A stretch of 42,735 nucleotides of DNA from an uncultured Pseudomonadota bacterium. GTDB lineage: Bacteria > Myxococcota_A > UBA796 > SXON01. Below the pieces are notes generated by a model. The model ran no database searches. It worked only from the letters and a program-made list of their open reading frames with translations, and was not told the DNA's origin. Shown one piece after another: positions 23,735-32,599 of the stretch. Every line of letters starts with the position of its first letter. The stretch's first letter is position 1. Made by a program: the position numbers and the translations under genes. The stretch is taken from the NCBI GenBank assembly GCA_903921785.1, contig CAIXRH010000219.1, forward strand, positions 1 through 42,735, in the 5' to 3' direction.

Positions 23735-25638
23735 TCGCAGAACGGCTTCTTCACGACGGCTTCGTTGTCGATCTCGGTGCACTCGCTCACGGAGCCGGTC
23801 CCGGTCCCGTCGTCGTCCACCTGCACGACGAGGCGGTCGGCCAGCTCGAGGTCCGCCGCCTTCACCGAGAAGACCACGGCCTCCGAGGTCATCTCCTTGG
23901 GCGTGGCCGTGGTGGTGACCGCGGTGTCCAAGAGCACCTTCGTACCGCTGACCTCGGCGTAGATCGCCAGCGAGAGCCCCGCCGGGATGTCCTTCCCCCC
24001 CGAGTTGCGCGCGCGCGCCGTCACGTTGTACCAGCCCCGGTCGCAGTCGTCGGCGCAGGTCTCGACCACCTCGACCTCGAGCTCCGCGTCGAGCGCCTCG
24101 CCGGGGGCCACCGCCGTCGCAGAGTGGAAGCTGTTGTAGGTGGAGAAGTTCTGTGTCGGGTTCTGGGGGATCGTCAGATCGTCATTGACGTTGGTGATGA
24201 TGTAGGGGTGCTGATTCCACACCCGCCGCGCCGGCCCCCAGCTGTTGGCCGCGTCCCGGTAGACCGACATGCCTGAGGTGTACTGGTCGTGGGTGACCAC
24301 GATGTCGGCGTGACCGTCGGCGTCTACGTCCGCGATGACCGGGTAGTCGTACATCGTGTCGCTGGCGTGCTTGTCCGTCTTGAACTTCACGGCGCCATCC
24401 GGCCCGTTGAAGGCGTACATCGCCACCTCATCAATGTAGATGACCTCCAGGGCGCCGTCGCCCTCGAAGTCGAACATCGAAGCGCCGGTGGCCCCGGTGA
24501 GGTCCTCGATCGGACGGCTCCACAGCACCGAACCATCCTCCCCGTTGTACGCCCACAGCCGGTTCGCGCGGGCCTCGATGATCTCCGGGAGCCCGTCTCC
24601 GTCGATGTCGCCGACCGCGGGGATCGACATGATGCCGTCGGTGTCGCCGCCACCACCGGGGACCTCGACCGTCCAGATGTTCGACCCGTCGGTGTCGATC
24701 GCTTCGAGGGTACCGTAGGTGGCCCTCAGGAATTCCCCCTCCGGATCGCTATCGAGGTTGGCGATGGCCGTGGCCCCGTCCTGCCCGCCACGGATGGACA
24801 TCACCTCGTGCCCCTCGACGTCGTATACGGCGTTGCCGACCACCACATCCTCATTGCCATCCAGATCGATGTCCGAGACCGATGGCGACGACCCCTCGCC
24901 GTACATCGGACCGACCCCCCCGAAGTAGTCATCGCTGCCTCGCCCGGACCGGCCCACGCCGCGCTCGGTGAGGTCGTCGTTGAGGATCACGCGCCCAGCC
25001 ACCACCTCCACAGCGCCGTCATGATCGAGATCGCTGAGGATGAGACTGGTCGCATGGTCGAACTCGGCGTCGGTGTACTGCTCCGACTCGGCCATCAGGT
25101 TCCCGTCGAGGTCGTACTTGACCACGCTGAACTTTCCGTCGCCGAAAAGGTTGTCTTCATAGAGCTTCACCGCGAAGATCTCGGCCTTGCCATCCCGATC
25201 CACGTCCCCGAGGACGGGCCCGGAGCCGTAGGCGATCTGGGCGCCGCTGGTCTCCCAGACCTCGCCGCTCCCGTCGCCCTCGTACACGGCCAGCTCGCCC
25301 TTGCTCGAGAACAGCCACCCCCAGGTGACCACGATCTCCGGCATCCCGTCTCCGTCAAGGTCGCCCACGGCGGGCAGGGAGCAGGCGTGCGTGCCCTTGA
25401 CCTCCCAGGCCACCACCGGATCGAAGCCGACGCTCCCGCCGAACGCGCAGGTATCCGACGCCGCGACGGCCTCCGGCGGCCACTCGTCGGGAGAGCAGGC
25501 GCCGAGGTCCTCGGTGGTGGGGTCGTAGGCGGTGTCGGTTCCCGGATCGGAGATCCCTTCGGGATCATCCACATGCTTGAGGTTCCAGTCGGAACATCCG
25601 AGGAGCAGTCCCGGGAGGAGCAGGGCGAGTCGGCGCAT
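23731..25638 (-). CDS. FG-GAP/VCBS beta-propeller lipoprotein
   Basis: A 635-residue surface or periplasmic lipoprotein. The signal MRRLALLLPGLLLGC has a LLGC lipobox at Cys15, then a Asp/Thr-rich spacer. Several FG-GAP/VCBS blades follow, each with a calcium-type loop: GDLDGDGMPEIVV, GDVDRDGKAEIF, SDLDHDGAVEVV, SDIDLDGNEDVVV, GDIDGDGLPEII and ADVDADGHADIVV. The last 130 residues look like a CARDB-type adhesion domain. ATG has TAGGGC six bases upstream. It is operonic with the degenerate signal peptidase and divergent from the hybrid histidine kinase. Confidence 0.88.
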   Translation of the reverse strand: MRRLALLLPGLLLGCSDWNLKHVDDPEGISDPGTDTAYDPTTEDLGACSPDEWPPEAVAASDTCAFGGSVGFDPVVAWEVKGTHACSLPAVGDLDGDGMPEIVVTWGWLFSSKGELAVYEGDGSGEVWETSGAQIAYGSGPVLGDVDRDGKAEIFAVKLYEDNLFGDGKFSVVKYDLDGNLMAESEQYTDAEFDHATSLILSDLDHDGAVEVVAGRVILNDDLTERGVGRSGRGSDDYFGGVGPMYGEGSSPSVSDIDLDGNEDVVVGNAVYDVEGHEVMSIRGGQDGATAIANLDSDPEGEFLRATYGTLEAIDTDGSNIWTVEVPGGGGDTDGIMSIPAVGDIDGDGLPEIIEARANRLWAYNGEDGSVLWSRPIEDLTGATGASMFDFEGDGALEVIYIDEVAMYAFNGPDGAVKFKTDKHASDTMYDYPVIADVDADGHADIVVTHDQYTSGMSVYRDAANSWGPARRVWNQHPYIITNVNDDLTIPQNPTQNFSTYNSFHSATAVAPGEALDAELEVEVVETCADDCDRGWYNVTARARNSGGKDIPAGLSLAIYAEVSGTKVLLDTAVTTTATPKEMTSEAVVFSVKAADLELADRLVVQVDDDGTGTGSVSECTEIDNEAVVKKPFCE

Positions 25639-25644
25639 CCCCGA

Positions 25645-25650
25645 GCCCTA
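25645..25650 (-). promoter_or_regulatory. -10-like hexamer, FG-GAP operon
   Basis: TAGGGC on the minus strand, six bases (TCGGGG) before the ATG. The TA lies where it does in the other leaderless-type heads; the last base is C rather than T, so this is a weaker case. Confidence 0.35.
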
Positions 25651-25701
25651 ATCCACTCCCCGCTTCCGCGCCCAATGGCCCCGCGGGGGTCGCAAACGCG
25701 G

Positions 25702-25707
25702 TACACT
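25702..25707 (+). promoter_or_regulatory. -10-like hexamer, hybrid histidine kinase
   Basis: TACACT followed by six bases and GTG 25714. An AGGAG happens to fall in the spacer but abuts the GTG, too close for ribosome binding, which favours leaderless use. Confidence 0.45.
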
Positions 25708-25713
25708 CAGGAG

Positions 25714-27597
25714 GTGAGCGGCGAACACGACGACAGCGAGCTGATGCGCCTCCGCGGCGAGCTGGAGTTGTTGCGGTACCGCTTCGACCTGCTGGTGGAG
25801 AACAGCAGCGAGGCGATCTACCTCAAGGATCTTCAGAGCCGGTACGTGTACGTGAACCAGGCGGCGGCCTCGATGATGTACCGCCGCGCGGAGGAGCTCA
25901 TCGGCTGCACGGACGACGCGGTGTTCCCGGCGAACGTCGTTCAGGAGATCCACGCCGACGACCGCCAGGTGATGGGCACCGGCAACAGCGTGCGCATTCG
26001 AACGGCGCGGGTGCTCACCAACGGCGTCCGCCTCGAATACCTCACCGTGAAGCGCCCCTGGACGGACGAAGCGGGGCGCGTGATCGGCCTCGTCGGCACC
26101 ACCCGGAACATCACCGAGATGGTGGAAGCCCAGGCCGAGGCCGCGGCGGCCTCCGAAGGATTCCGGGCCCTCGTGGAGGCCGTCTCGGAGCTGGTCATCG
26201 TCCACCAGGACGGCTGCGTGGTCTACGCGAACCCTGGCGCGCTGGCCGTCCTCGGCCGTGCCGAGGCCGACGTGATCGGCGCCGCGCTCAGCGAGCTTGT
26301 TCGCCCACAGGATCGCGTGCTGCTCGGGCGCCGGGGAGTCGCTGCGGTCGAAGTCGGCTTCGTCCGCCCGGACGAGCGGGTGCGCCTCGTGGAGATCACC
26401 GAGGTCGGCGCGTCGTGGTGCGGGCAGCCGGCGCGGTTCACCATCGGCCGCGACGTGTCGATGAAGCGCCGGATGCAAGGCCAGCTCCAGCACGCCGATC
26501 GCCTCGCGGCGGTGGGGATGCTCGCGGCGGGCGTCGCACACGAGATCAAGAACCCGCTCACCTACCTTCTGGCCGGCCTCAGCCAACTCGGCGAGGAGGC
26601 GCCCCCCGAGAGCCGTACCCGCCTCTCCGACCTCGCCGACGCCGCGGAGCGGATCAACGCGATCGTCCAGGGCATCTCCGGCCTCTCCCGTCCCGATCCG
26701 CCGAGCCAAGGCCCGGTGGACGCCGAGCTCGCGATCGACCGCGCCCTGCTGCTCGCAGGGCCCCGGCTCCGAGATCGTGCGGAGATCGTGCGGACCCGTG
26801 GCGAGATTCCCCTGGTACGAGGCTCCGAGCGCCGGCTCGTGCAGGTCTTCCTCAACCTTTTGGTGAACGCCGCGCTCGCCATGGCCGGGCTCGAGGGGCG
26901 TGGGCGGCTGGAGATCACCTCGGCGCTGGAGGCGGATGGGGTGGTTTTCCGCGTACGTGACAACGGTCCCGGCGTCCCGGAGGCGGTCTCCCGTCGGCTC
27001 TTCGAGCCGTTCGAGAGCACCCGTCACCCCGCCGAAGGCAGCGGGCTCGGGTTGTGGATCTCCGCGGGCATCGCTCGCGACTTCGGGGGCTCCCTCACGC
27101 TGGAGAACCCGGGGGCGGCGGGGGCATGCTTCCGCCTCGCGCTACGCTCCGCCGACGAGGCCACGGAGTCAGCGCGCTCGGTCGCCGCGCGAGCCTCTCG
27201 CCCTCCTGCAACGCTCACCCCGGGGGTACGTCCCCGGCTCCTGGTGGTGGACGACGAGCGGCTCATCACCGACCTTCTCAGCGAGGGCCTCGCCTCGGCG
27301 TTCGAGGTGGAGGTGCGGCCCGGCGTCGCGGAGGCGGTGGAGCGGCTGGGCCAGGAGCCGAAGCTCGACCTGATCCTGTGCGACCTCATCATGCCCAGCG
27401 GGGGCGGGCCCCGAGTGTACGAAGCGCTGCAGGCGCTCCCGGAGCCCCGTCCGGTCCTCCGCTTCATGAGCGGCGGCGCGGCCACTCCCGAGTTGCGCGG
27501 ATTCCTGGCGGAGCAAGGCCTCGTTCCCATCGAGAAGCCGTTCCGCATCGCGGCGCTCCGCCGCCGGCTCTTGGACGCGGCGGCGGGAACGGACTGA
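25714..27597 (+). CDS. PAS-PAS histidine kinase with C-terminal receiver
   Basis: A 627-residue cytoplasmic hybrid sensor kinase. Two PAS domains occupy about residues 22-135 and 147-248. The HisKA domain has AAGVAHEIKNP with H276, and the ATPase domain has the N-box (N381, N385), DNGPG and GSGLGL. A receiver starts at 508 with D513/D514, acceptor D557 and K608. No membrane segment and no DNA-binding output, so the receiver probably relays or tunes the kinase. GTG 25714 is chosen because TACACT lies six bases upstream; ATG 25675 or 25744 are alternatives. Divergent from the FG-GAP lipoprotein, a possible target. Confidence 0.9.
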   Translation: MSGEHDDSELMRLRGELELLRYRFDLLVENSSEAIYLKDLQSRYVYVNQAAASMMYRRAEELIGCTDDAVFPANVVQEIHADDRQVMGTGNSVRIRTARVLTNGVRLEYLTVKRPWTDEAGRVIGLVGTTRNITEMVEAQAEAAAASEGFRALVEAVSELVIVHQDGCVVYANPGALAVLGRAEADVIGAALSELVRPQDRVLLGRRGVAAVEVGFVRPDERVRLVEITEVGASWCGQPARFTIGRDVSMKRRMQGQLQHADRLAAVGMLAAGVAHEIKNPLTYLLAGLSQLGEEAPPESRTRLSDLADAAERINAIVQGISGLSRPDPPSQGPVDAELAIDRALLLAGPRLRDRAEIVRTRGEIPLVRGSERRLVQVFLNLLVNAALAMAGLEGRGRLEITSALEADGVVFRVRDNGPGVPEAVSRRLFEPFESTRHPAEGSGLGLWISAGIARDFGGSLTLENPGAAGACFRLALRSADEATESARSVAARASRPPATLTPGVRPRLLVVDDERLITDLLSEGLASAFEVEVRPGVAEAVERLGQEPKLDLILCDLIMPSGGGPRVYEALQALPEPRPVLRFMSGGAATPELRGFLAEQGLVPIEKPFRIAALRRRLLDAAAGTD

Positions 27598-27624
27598 GGC
27601 AGGGACCCGCGCCCGCAGACGAGC

Positions 27625-28893
27625 CTACGGCTCCAGCCCCAGCCCCGCCGCGAGCCCGATCCTCCCCTTGGCGAAGGCCTCCGCCTTGGCTCCGTCCAAC
27701 GTCGCCGCGCGGCTGCCGGCGGCATCCTGGGCGATGGCCTCGATGGGCGCGAGCTCGAGGTCGTAGCGGAGCTTGTAGCGACCCGCCACGAGGAGGATGG
27801 CGCCGAGGTCGTGGTTGAGGTCGGCGGACGGGTGGAAGACCACATGGAGCTCGGCGGCGTCCGGATCGTCGCCCTTGCGGCCCGTCCAGCGGGTGACCGG
27901 CGCGCGCACATCCACCACGTCCAGGTTCAGCTTCTGGAGCTCGACGAGCACCGCGTCCCCGAGGTCGGGCGGACGGCGTACTGGCCGGGGCTCTCCCAGC
28001 ACACCCGCTCGCAGCTCCTTCTCCAGCACCTTGAACGGGTCCGGGGCGGCGGCGGTGCTCACCTTCGCGCCGACAGAGACCACCTGAGGTGTGCCCGAGT
28101 GGCTCATCGCCTGGACCGCCCACAGTCCGCCCAGCACCAGCACGCCGCCGGTGATGAGCGCCGCGAGGCGGCCGGGACGCACCAGCGGCGTCGACTCCGG
28201 CGTCGGCGCCCGCAACCCCGTCGTGCGCGGCGGACGCGCCGGGAAGTCGATGATCTGGCCCAGGTCCGGCGGCAGCGAGCGGGGAGGGTCGGAGCGGGGC
28301 AGCGGCGGGAGGCTCCGAGACGCGTCGGCGGAGGTCGGGATCCGGGGCGGGGAGCGCTCTGGGGCGACGGAGTAGGCGGCGGGGGCGGCCGGCGCCGGCG
28401 CGACCGGCGGCGACGGTACGGGTACGACGGACGCGGTCCTCGCCGCCCCCACGACGCGCGTGTCCGGGGGAGGTCGGGGGCTCGCCATCGGGAGCACCGC
28501 CGCGGGCGCACCCGCCGGCTCCCCAGGGTCGTCGAGCGGGGTGAGCGCGTCAACCGGAAGGAGGTCGGGCCGGGGCACCGCGATGATCGCCCGAGGCATC
28601 GGCGTGAGCGCCGCCACCGGAAGCTCGGCGGGCTCCTCCTCGACCGGCGCGCTGCGGGCGGTGCGGAGCGCCTCGGCCGCGGTCTCGTCCACCTCGTTCC
28701 AGGCGGCCCAGGGGTCCGCCACCGGCGCAGCTTCGGCGATCGGCCTCCACTCCTGGCCATCCCACCGCGACGAGCCCGGAGGGAGCTGGCCGGTACGGAG
28801 CAGCGCCTGAAGCTCCGCCTCGCCTGCCACCTCGCGCTCCACGCCGCCCGAGCGGACTCGGATCCCCGCCATCGGCTCAACGTGCGCGGTCAT
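27625..28893 (-). CDS. GYF-like, single-pass membrane protein
   Basis: A 422-residue protein. Residues about 10-55 (GEAELQALLRTGQLPPGSSRWDGQEWRPIAEA) resemble a GYF_2-type module. A long Pro/Ala/Asp-rich cytoplasmic linker (60-240) leads to one membrane helix (about 243-263) and a 155-residue outer domain with VVDVRAPVTRW, ELHVVFHPSADLNHDLGAIL and KLRYDLELAPI. The outer domain is not recognised. The start at 28893 is uncertain; ATG 28872 or 28920 would also keep the module. It faces away from the desaturase gene. Confidence 0.7.
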   Translation of the reverse strand: MTAHVEPMAGIRVRSGGVEREVAGEAELQALLRTGQLPPGSSRWDGQEWRPIAEAAPVADPWAAWNEVDETAAEALRTARSAPVEEEPAELPVAALTPMPRAIIAVPRPDLLPVDALTPLDDPGEPAGAPAAVLPMASPRPPPDTRVVGAARTASVVPVPSPPVAPAPAAPAAYSVAPERSPPRIPTSADASRSLPPLPRSDPPRSLPPDLGQIIDFPARPPRTTGLRAPTPESTPLVRPGRLAALITGGVLVLGGLWAVQAMSHSGTPQVVSVGAKVSTAAAPDPFKVLEKELRAGVLGEPRPVRRPPDLGDAVLVELQKLNLDVVDVRAPVTRWTGRKGDDPDAAELHVVFHPSADLNHDLGAILLVAGRYKLRYDLELAPIEAIAQDAAGSRAATLDGAKAEAFAKGRIGLAAGLGLEP

Positions 28894-29002
28894 GGGGCCG
28901 GCGTCAACTCCCGGTGCCATCCCATTGACGGGAAGCAAACGGCTGCCCCCTTGCCCCCGGACGGAGATTCTTGTAAACGGCAGCCGAACTAGGAGAGAAG
29001 CC

Positions 29003-30016
29003 ATGCGCACCGGTCCCGAGCTCGTCCGCGCCTCGAACGAGTACGCGAAGGAAGACCGTGCGCTCACCTGGCGCCTCCTCATCGTGGCGCTCGTGCTGTG
29101 GTTCGCCGCGATCGGTGTCGCTTCCGTGGCGCCGCTCTGGGCCGCGATCCCCGCCACCGTGCTCGCCGGGCTGATGGTGGTGCGGGTGTTCATCTTCTAC
29201 CATGACTACCTGCACACCGCGATCCTGGTCGGATCGCCGCTCGGCGCGTTCATCATGCGCATGTTCGGCTACTACGTACTCGCCGGGGTGAGCGTGTGGC
29301 GGGAGACCCACGACTACCACCACCGGCACACCGCGAAGATGGTCGGCGCCGCGATCGGCTCCTACCCCACCGTCACCATCGCGATGTGGCAAGCCATGAC
29401 CCCCGGCCAGCGCTTCGCCTACAAGTTCGTGCGGAACCCGGTGACCATGCTCTTCGGCACGATCTTCATGTTCGTGATCGGGATGTGCATCTCCCCGTTC
29501 CGTCGGCAGCCGAAGCAGCACCTTGACGGGCTGCTCTCCCTCGTCTTCCAGTGGTCGCTGGTAGGGGGAACCTGGTACTTCTTCGGATGGCAGCCGGCGA
29601 TCCTCGGCTTCTGGCTCCCCTGCGCCATCGCGCACGCGGCGGGCTCGTACCTCTTCTATGCCCAACACAATTTCCCGGGCATGGAGCTGCGCGGTCGTCG
29701 GGACTGGGAGTACACGTTCGCGGCCCTGCACAGCTCCTCGATGTTCGACATGAACCCGGTGATGCACTGGTTCACCGGCAACATCGGCTTCCACCACGTT
29801 CACCACCTCAACCACCGCATCCCGTTCTACCGGCTGCCGGAGGCGATGGCGGGCATGCCCGAGCTGCAGAATCCGCACCGCACCACCTGGCTCCCCAAGG
29901 ACATCGCGGCGTGCCTCCACGGTCATGTGTGGGACCCGAAGGAAGGGCGGATGCTCACCTACGCGGAGGCGGAGTCCCGGCCGCCGATCGTGGAGGAGCC
30001 GCTGGTCGCGAGGTAG
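29003..30016 (+). CDS. Membrane fatty-acid desaturase
   Basis: A 337-residue diiron membrane enzyme that puts a double bond into acyl chains. All three His boxes are present: HDYLH (67-71), HDYHH (103-107) and HHVHH (264-268), with hydrophobic pairs between. ATG 29003 has AGGAGA five to ten bases upstream. Likely role is membrane fluidity. The electron donor is not encoded beside it, although DUF362 ferredoxin and nitroreductase genes are nearby. The acyl substrate and position of the double bond are not readable. Confidence 0.93.
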   Translation: MRTGPELVRASNEYAKEDRALTWRLLIVALVLWFAAIGVASVAPLWAAIPATVLAGLMVVRVFIFYHDYLHTAILVGSPLGAFIMRMFGYYVLAGVSVWRETHDYHHRHTAKMVGAAIGSYPTVTIAMWQAMTPGQRFAYKFVRNPVTMLFGTIFMFVIGMCISPFRRQPKQHLDGLLSLVFQWSLVGGTWYFFGWQPAILGFWLPCAIAHAAGSYLFYAQHNFPGMELRGRRDWEYTFAALHSSSMFDMNPVMHWFTGNIGFHHVHHLNHRIPFYRLPEAMAGMPELQNPHRTTWLPKDIAACLHGHVWDPKEGRMLTYAEAESRPPIVEEPLVAR

Positions 30017-30086
30017 CGGCCGCGGTTGGCGCTCCACCGCACCAATGCGTCCCCCCTGGGGGCCTTGGCCCCGTCCGCGTCGGGCC

Positions 30087-30092
30087 TACCTT
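30087..30092 (+). promoter_or_regulatory. -10-like hexamer, nitroreductase
   Basis: TACCTT within GGGCCTACCTT, 22 bases before ATG 30115, with GGATG as a weak Shine-Dalgarno in between. This gene is therefore a leadered member of the set. Confidence 0.4.
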
Positions 30093-30114
30093 GGCGGCTC
30101 CCCCGGATGAAGCC

Positions 30115-30735
30115 ATGAACGTCGCCGAAGCCCTCACCGCCCGCCTCTCCATCAACAACTTCGATGCATCGGCCTCCATCGACGCCGCCGAGCTCACCGA
30201 GCTGGTGCGACTCGCGCAGGAGGCGCCGAGCAGCTTCAACATCCAGTTCACGCGGTTCGTGGCGGTCACCGACCCCGAGGTGAAGGCGAAGCTCAAGGCG
30301 GCGGCCTGGGGCCAGCCCAAGATCACCGACGCGGCCGCGGTGTTCGTGCTCGTCGGCGACCTGAAGGCCCACGAGGCCTACGCGGTGCGCACCCGCGCCG
30401 CTGCCGCCGCCGGCTTCATCCCCACCGAGCTCGCTGAGCGCCTCGTCGGCATGGCGAGCGGCTTCTACAACAACCCGGCCATGGCCCGCGAGGAGGCCGC
30501 CCGCTCCGCCGGGCTCTCGGGGATGGCGCTCATGCTCGCCGCGGAAGACCGCGGCTGGGTCACCTGCCCGATGATCGGGTTCGACGCCAAGGCCTTCGGC
30601 GAGATCCTCGGCTTGACCGAGCAGTACACCGCGCTGATGACCATCGTGGTGGGCAAGCCCGCCGTGGGCAACATGCCCCGCAAGGCACGCCTCGCCACGG
30701 CGGATGTGCTGCGGTTCAACGCGGGGAACTTCTAG
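30115..30735 (+). CDS. Nitroreductase-family flavoprotein
   Basis: A 206-residue FMN enzyme of the nitroreductase fold. Seen are EALTARLSINNF (the usual RxSx(R/N)xF flavin start), APSSFNIQFTRFVAV, WGQPKITDAAAVFVLVGD, GLSGMALMLAAEDRGWVTCPMIGFD and an NMPRKARL-type tail. Reactions in the family include quinone, nitro-compound and other NAD(P)H-dependent reductions. It is transcribed alone between the desaturase and the convergent tcdA. Confidence 0.92.
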   Translation: MNVAEALTARLSINNFDASASIDAAELTELVRLAQEAPSSFNIQFTRFVAVTDPEVKAKLKAAAWGQPKITDAAAVFVLVGDLKAHEAYAVRTRAAAAAGFIPTELAERLVGMASGFYNNPAMAREEAARSAGLSGMALMLAAEDRGWVTCPMIGFDAKAFGEILGLTEQYTALMTIVVGKPAVGNMPRKARLATADVLRFNAGNF

Positions 30736-30770
30736 GCCTCCCGCGCCGAACCCGGCGGCTGCGCGTCCCG

Positions 30771-30806
30771 CCGCCGGTGGGACCGCGGCCGCCGGTGGGG
30801 CCGCGG
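30771..30806. repeat. 18-bp tandem repeat
   Basis: CCGCCGGTGGGACCGCGG is followed directly by the same 18 bases with one A-to-G change, in the gap between nitroreductase and tcdA. Only two copies; no function seen. Confidence 0.6.
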
Positions 30807-30841
30807 CTCCTCGCGAACGCCCGGCGGCCAGCGGTGGCTTG

Positions 30842-30859
30842 AAGCGCGACCGCGCGCTT
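30842..30859. terminator. Hairpin in nitroreductase-tcdA gap
   Basis: AAGCGCG (30842-30848) and CGCGCTT (30853-30859) form a perfect 7-bp stem with an ACCG loop. It lies 61 bases beyond the tcdA stop and 106 beyond nitroreductase. No T-tract, so assignment is tentative. Confidence 0.35.
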
Positions 30860-30920
30860 GTGAACGGTGTCTCGGAGCGCCGCGGGTGGGGATGCGTAAG
30901 AAACCCCTCGCCCCCGCCAC

Positions 30921-31775
30921 CTACGCCGACTCGGGCCTCGGCGCGTGTAGCCGGGCGTTCACCCGCACTTTCTTACGACGTGGGGCGTCCACCGCGGGGG
31001 TTCGGTCGGCGGAGAGGACCGGCCGACCGAGGAGCCGGTTGACCACGGTTCCGGCAAGGGCGAGGCCGAACATCGCCGGCATCCAGCTCACGGTGCCCTG
31101 CACGACGTTGCGATGCCCGCAGGAGTGGTGTTCGTTCTCGCCGTTGGGGCAGATGCACTCGAACTCGTCGTGGACGACCGGGTCGAGCGCGTTGGGCTCC
31201 TCGTCGGTCCACACACACTCGATCCCGGACACGACGCCGCGGAGCCGGAGCTCGTTGCGCACCACCTTCGCGAGCGGATCCTTCTCCGTGCGACTGATGT
31301 CGGTCACGCGGATGCGCGTAGGGTCCATCCGCCCGCCAGCCCCCATCGCGCTCACGACGCGCTGCCCGCGCGCTTTACAGGCCTGCAACAGGGCGATCTT
31401 CGCGGTGACGTTGTCGATCGCGTCCACCACGCAGTCGTAGCCGGGGTCGAGCAGCTCCTCGGCGTTCTCGGCGGCGAAGAAGCGCTGCTCGGCCACCACG
31501 GCGGCCTTGGGGTTGATGCTCTTGCACCGCTCCGCCATCAACCCGACCTTCGACGCCCCGATCGTGCGCCGCGTGGCGTGGAGCTGCCGGTTGAGGTTGG
31601 TGAGGCAGACCTGGTCGAAGTCCACCAGCGTGAGGTGCCCGACGCCGGCGCGGCAGAGCGCCTCCGCGGCGTAGCTGCCGACGCCGCCCACGCCCACCAC
31701 CATCACCCGCGCCGCCTGCAGCCGAGCCCACCCCGCCTTGCCGACGAGCAGCTCCGTGCGCTGGAAAGGGTGCAT
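30921..31775 (-). CDS. tcdA: tRNA threonylcarbamoyladenosine dehydratase TcdA
   Basis: A 284-residue E1-like enzyme that cyclises t6A to ct6A at tRNA position 37 using ATP. It has the Rossmann VVGVGGVGSYAAEAL (26-40), NRQLHAT (62-68), VDAIDN (117-122), VSAMGAGGRMDP and the C-terminal SWMPAMFGLALAG. It acts on the product of tsaD at the window start. Unusual is a Cys-rich stretch with C187, C207, C209 and C219 (FECICPNGENEHHSCGH), which could hold a metal. It starts two bases after the lipoprotein stop and shares that operon. Confidence 0.92.
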   Translation of the reverse strand: MHPFQRTELLVGKAGWARLQAARVMVVGVGGVGSYAAEALCRAGVGHLTLVDFDQVCLTNLNRQLHATRRTIGASKVGLMAERCKSINPKAAVVAEQRFFAAENAEELLDPGYDCVVDAIDNVTAKIALLQACKARGQRVVSAMGAGGRMDPTRIRVTDISRTEKDPLAKVVRNELRLRGVVSGIECVWTDEEPNALDPVVHDEFECICPNGENEHHSCGHRNVVQGTVSWMPAMFGLALAGTVVNRLLGRPVLSADRTPAVDAPRRKKVRVNARLHAPRPESA

Positions 31776-31777
31776 GT

Positions 31778-32524
31778 CTACTGGGGATCGGCGGCCCAGG
31801 TGCCGGCGATTCGCAACGACTCGCCGGCGTCGTTGAAGGTCTTGTCGTAGGCGGCGTCGAGGTGTTGGCCGTCCTTGCCGGTGCCGGTGAACGGGGTGCG
31901 GTACTCGGTGCCGTCCACGTCGGCGACGAGCGCGCCGCTGATCGCGCCCTTGCCCTGGGTGCCATCGATCACAAAGTCCATGTCGAACTGGCCATCGAGC
32001 ACGCAGTGGCCGGTGCCCGACATCACGCCGACGTCGGTGATGTAGACGGTGACGTTGCCGGGACAGTCCCCATCGAACGTGCCGTAAGAGCCGTCGTACC
32101 ACACGTGGGCGGCCATCGTGCCCAGGTAGGTGACCGAGCCGGGGGGGACCCCGGTGTCTCCGCCGGTGTCGCCTCCGGGCTTCTCGTCCACGGTGATCTT
32201 CACCGACTCGCCGTAGTGATCGCCGTCCACCACGGCGTCGACGAGGACGGTGTAGTCCCCAGGATCGAGGCCGAAGGCTGTGGTGCTGGCGCCTTGGAAG
32301 GACTGGTCGCCCACGGTCCAGTCCACCACGCGGGCCTCCACGTCGGCCTGGCCCTGCTTCACCCCAATCTCGAGCGGGATCTTCGCGTCCCAGTCGAAGT
32401 GGGCTCCGTCCTTCGGACTGACGATGCGCAGGGTGATCGGGAGCGCGCTCGCGCTGTCCCCCGACGAGGTGCCGGACGACGTACACGCAAACAGCGGGAC
32501 GAGCAGGAGGAGGCGGGGCTGCAT
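31778..32524 (-). CDS. Lipoprotein of unknown function
   Basis: A 248-residue lipoprotein. The signal MQPRLLLLVPLFAC ends in a LFAC lipobox at Cys14. A Ser/Thr/Gly spacer leads to an Ig-like region (RIVSPKDGAHFDW...YTVLVDAVVDGDHY), then PGGDTGGDTG and a C-terminal beta-rich domain with two Cys (DGDCPGN, GHCVLDG). No family recognised beyond Ig-like strands. It precedes tcdA by two bases, an odd partner for a tRNA enzyme. ATG has TATCGG six bases upstream. Confidence 0.82.
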   Translation of the reverse strand: MQPRLLLLVPLFACTSSGTSSGDSASALPITLRIVSPKDGAHFDWDAKIPLEIGVKQGQADVEARVVDWTVGDQSFQGASTTAFGLDPGDYTVLVDAVVDGDHYGESVKITVDEKPGGDTGGDTGVPPGSVTYLGTMAAHVWYDGSYGTFDGDCPGNVTVYITDVGVMSGTGHCVLDGQFDMDFVIDGTQGKGAISGALVADVDGTEYRTPFTGTGKDGQHLDAAYDKTFNDAGESLRIAGTWAADPQ

Positions 32525-32530
32525 GGCACA

Positions 32531-32536
32531 CCGATA
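32531..32536 (-). promoter_or_regulatory. -10-like hexamer, lipoprotein-tcdA operon
   Basis: TATCGG on the minus strand inside GGGTTATCGG, followed by six bases and ATG. It has TA at the shared position but G at the last base, so it is an imperfect member of the set. Confidence 0.4.
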
Positions 32537-32599
32537 ACCCGGTGACCTCGCCCACAGGCAGCCGCCGCCGGGGTGACTATGGCTACCGCGGAGTCAACC

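Noticed and set aside
24289-25674. A very long open frame on the + strand running into the histidine kinase (about 1100 codons in total).
   Set aside because: It is the antisense of the FG-GAP lipoprotein; low stop density comes from GC-rich codon use. Kinase homology begins only after about 25714.
30058-30072. GGGGC/GCCCC hairpin after the desaturase.
   Set aside because: Only a 5-bp stem with a 4-base loop, in a G/C-run; too weak to call a terminator.
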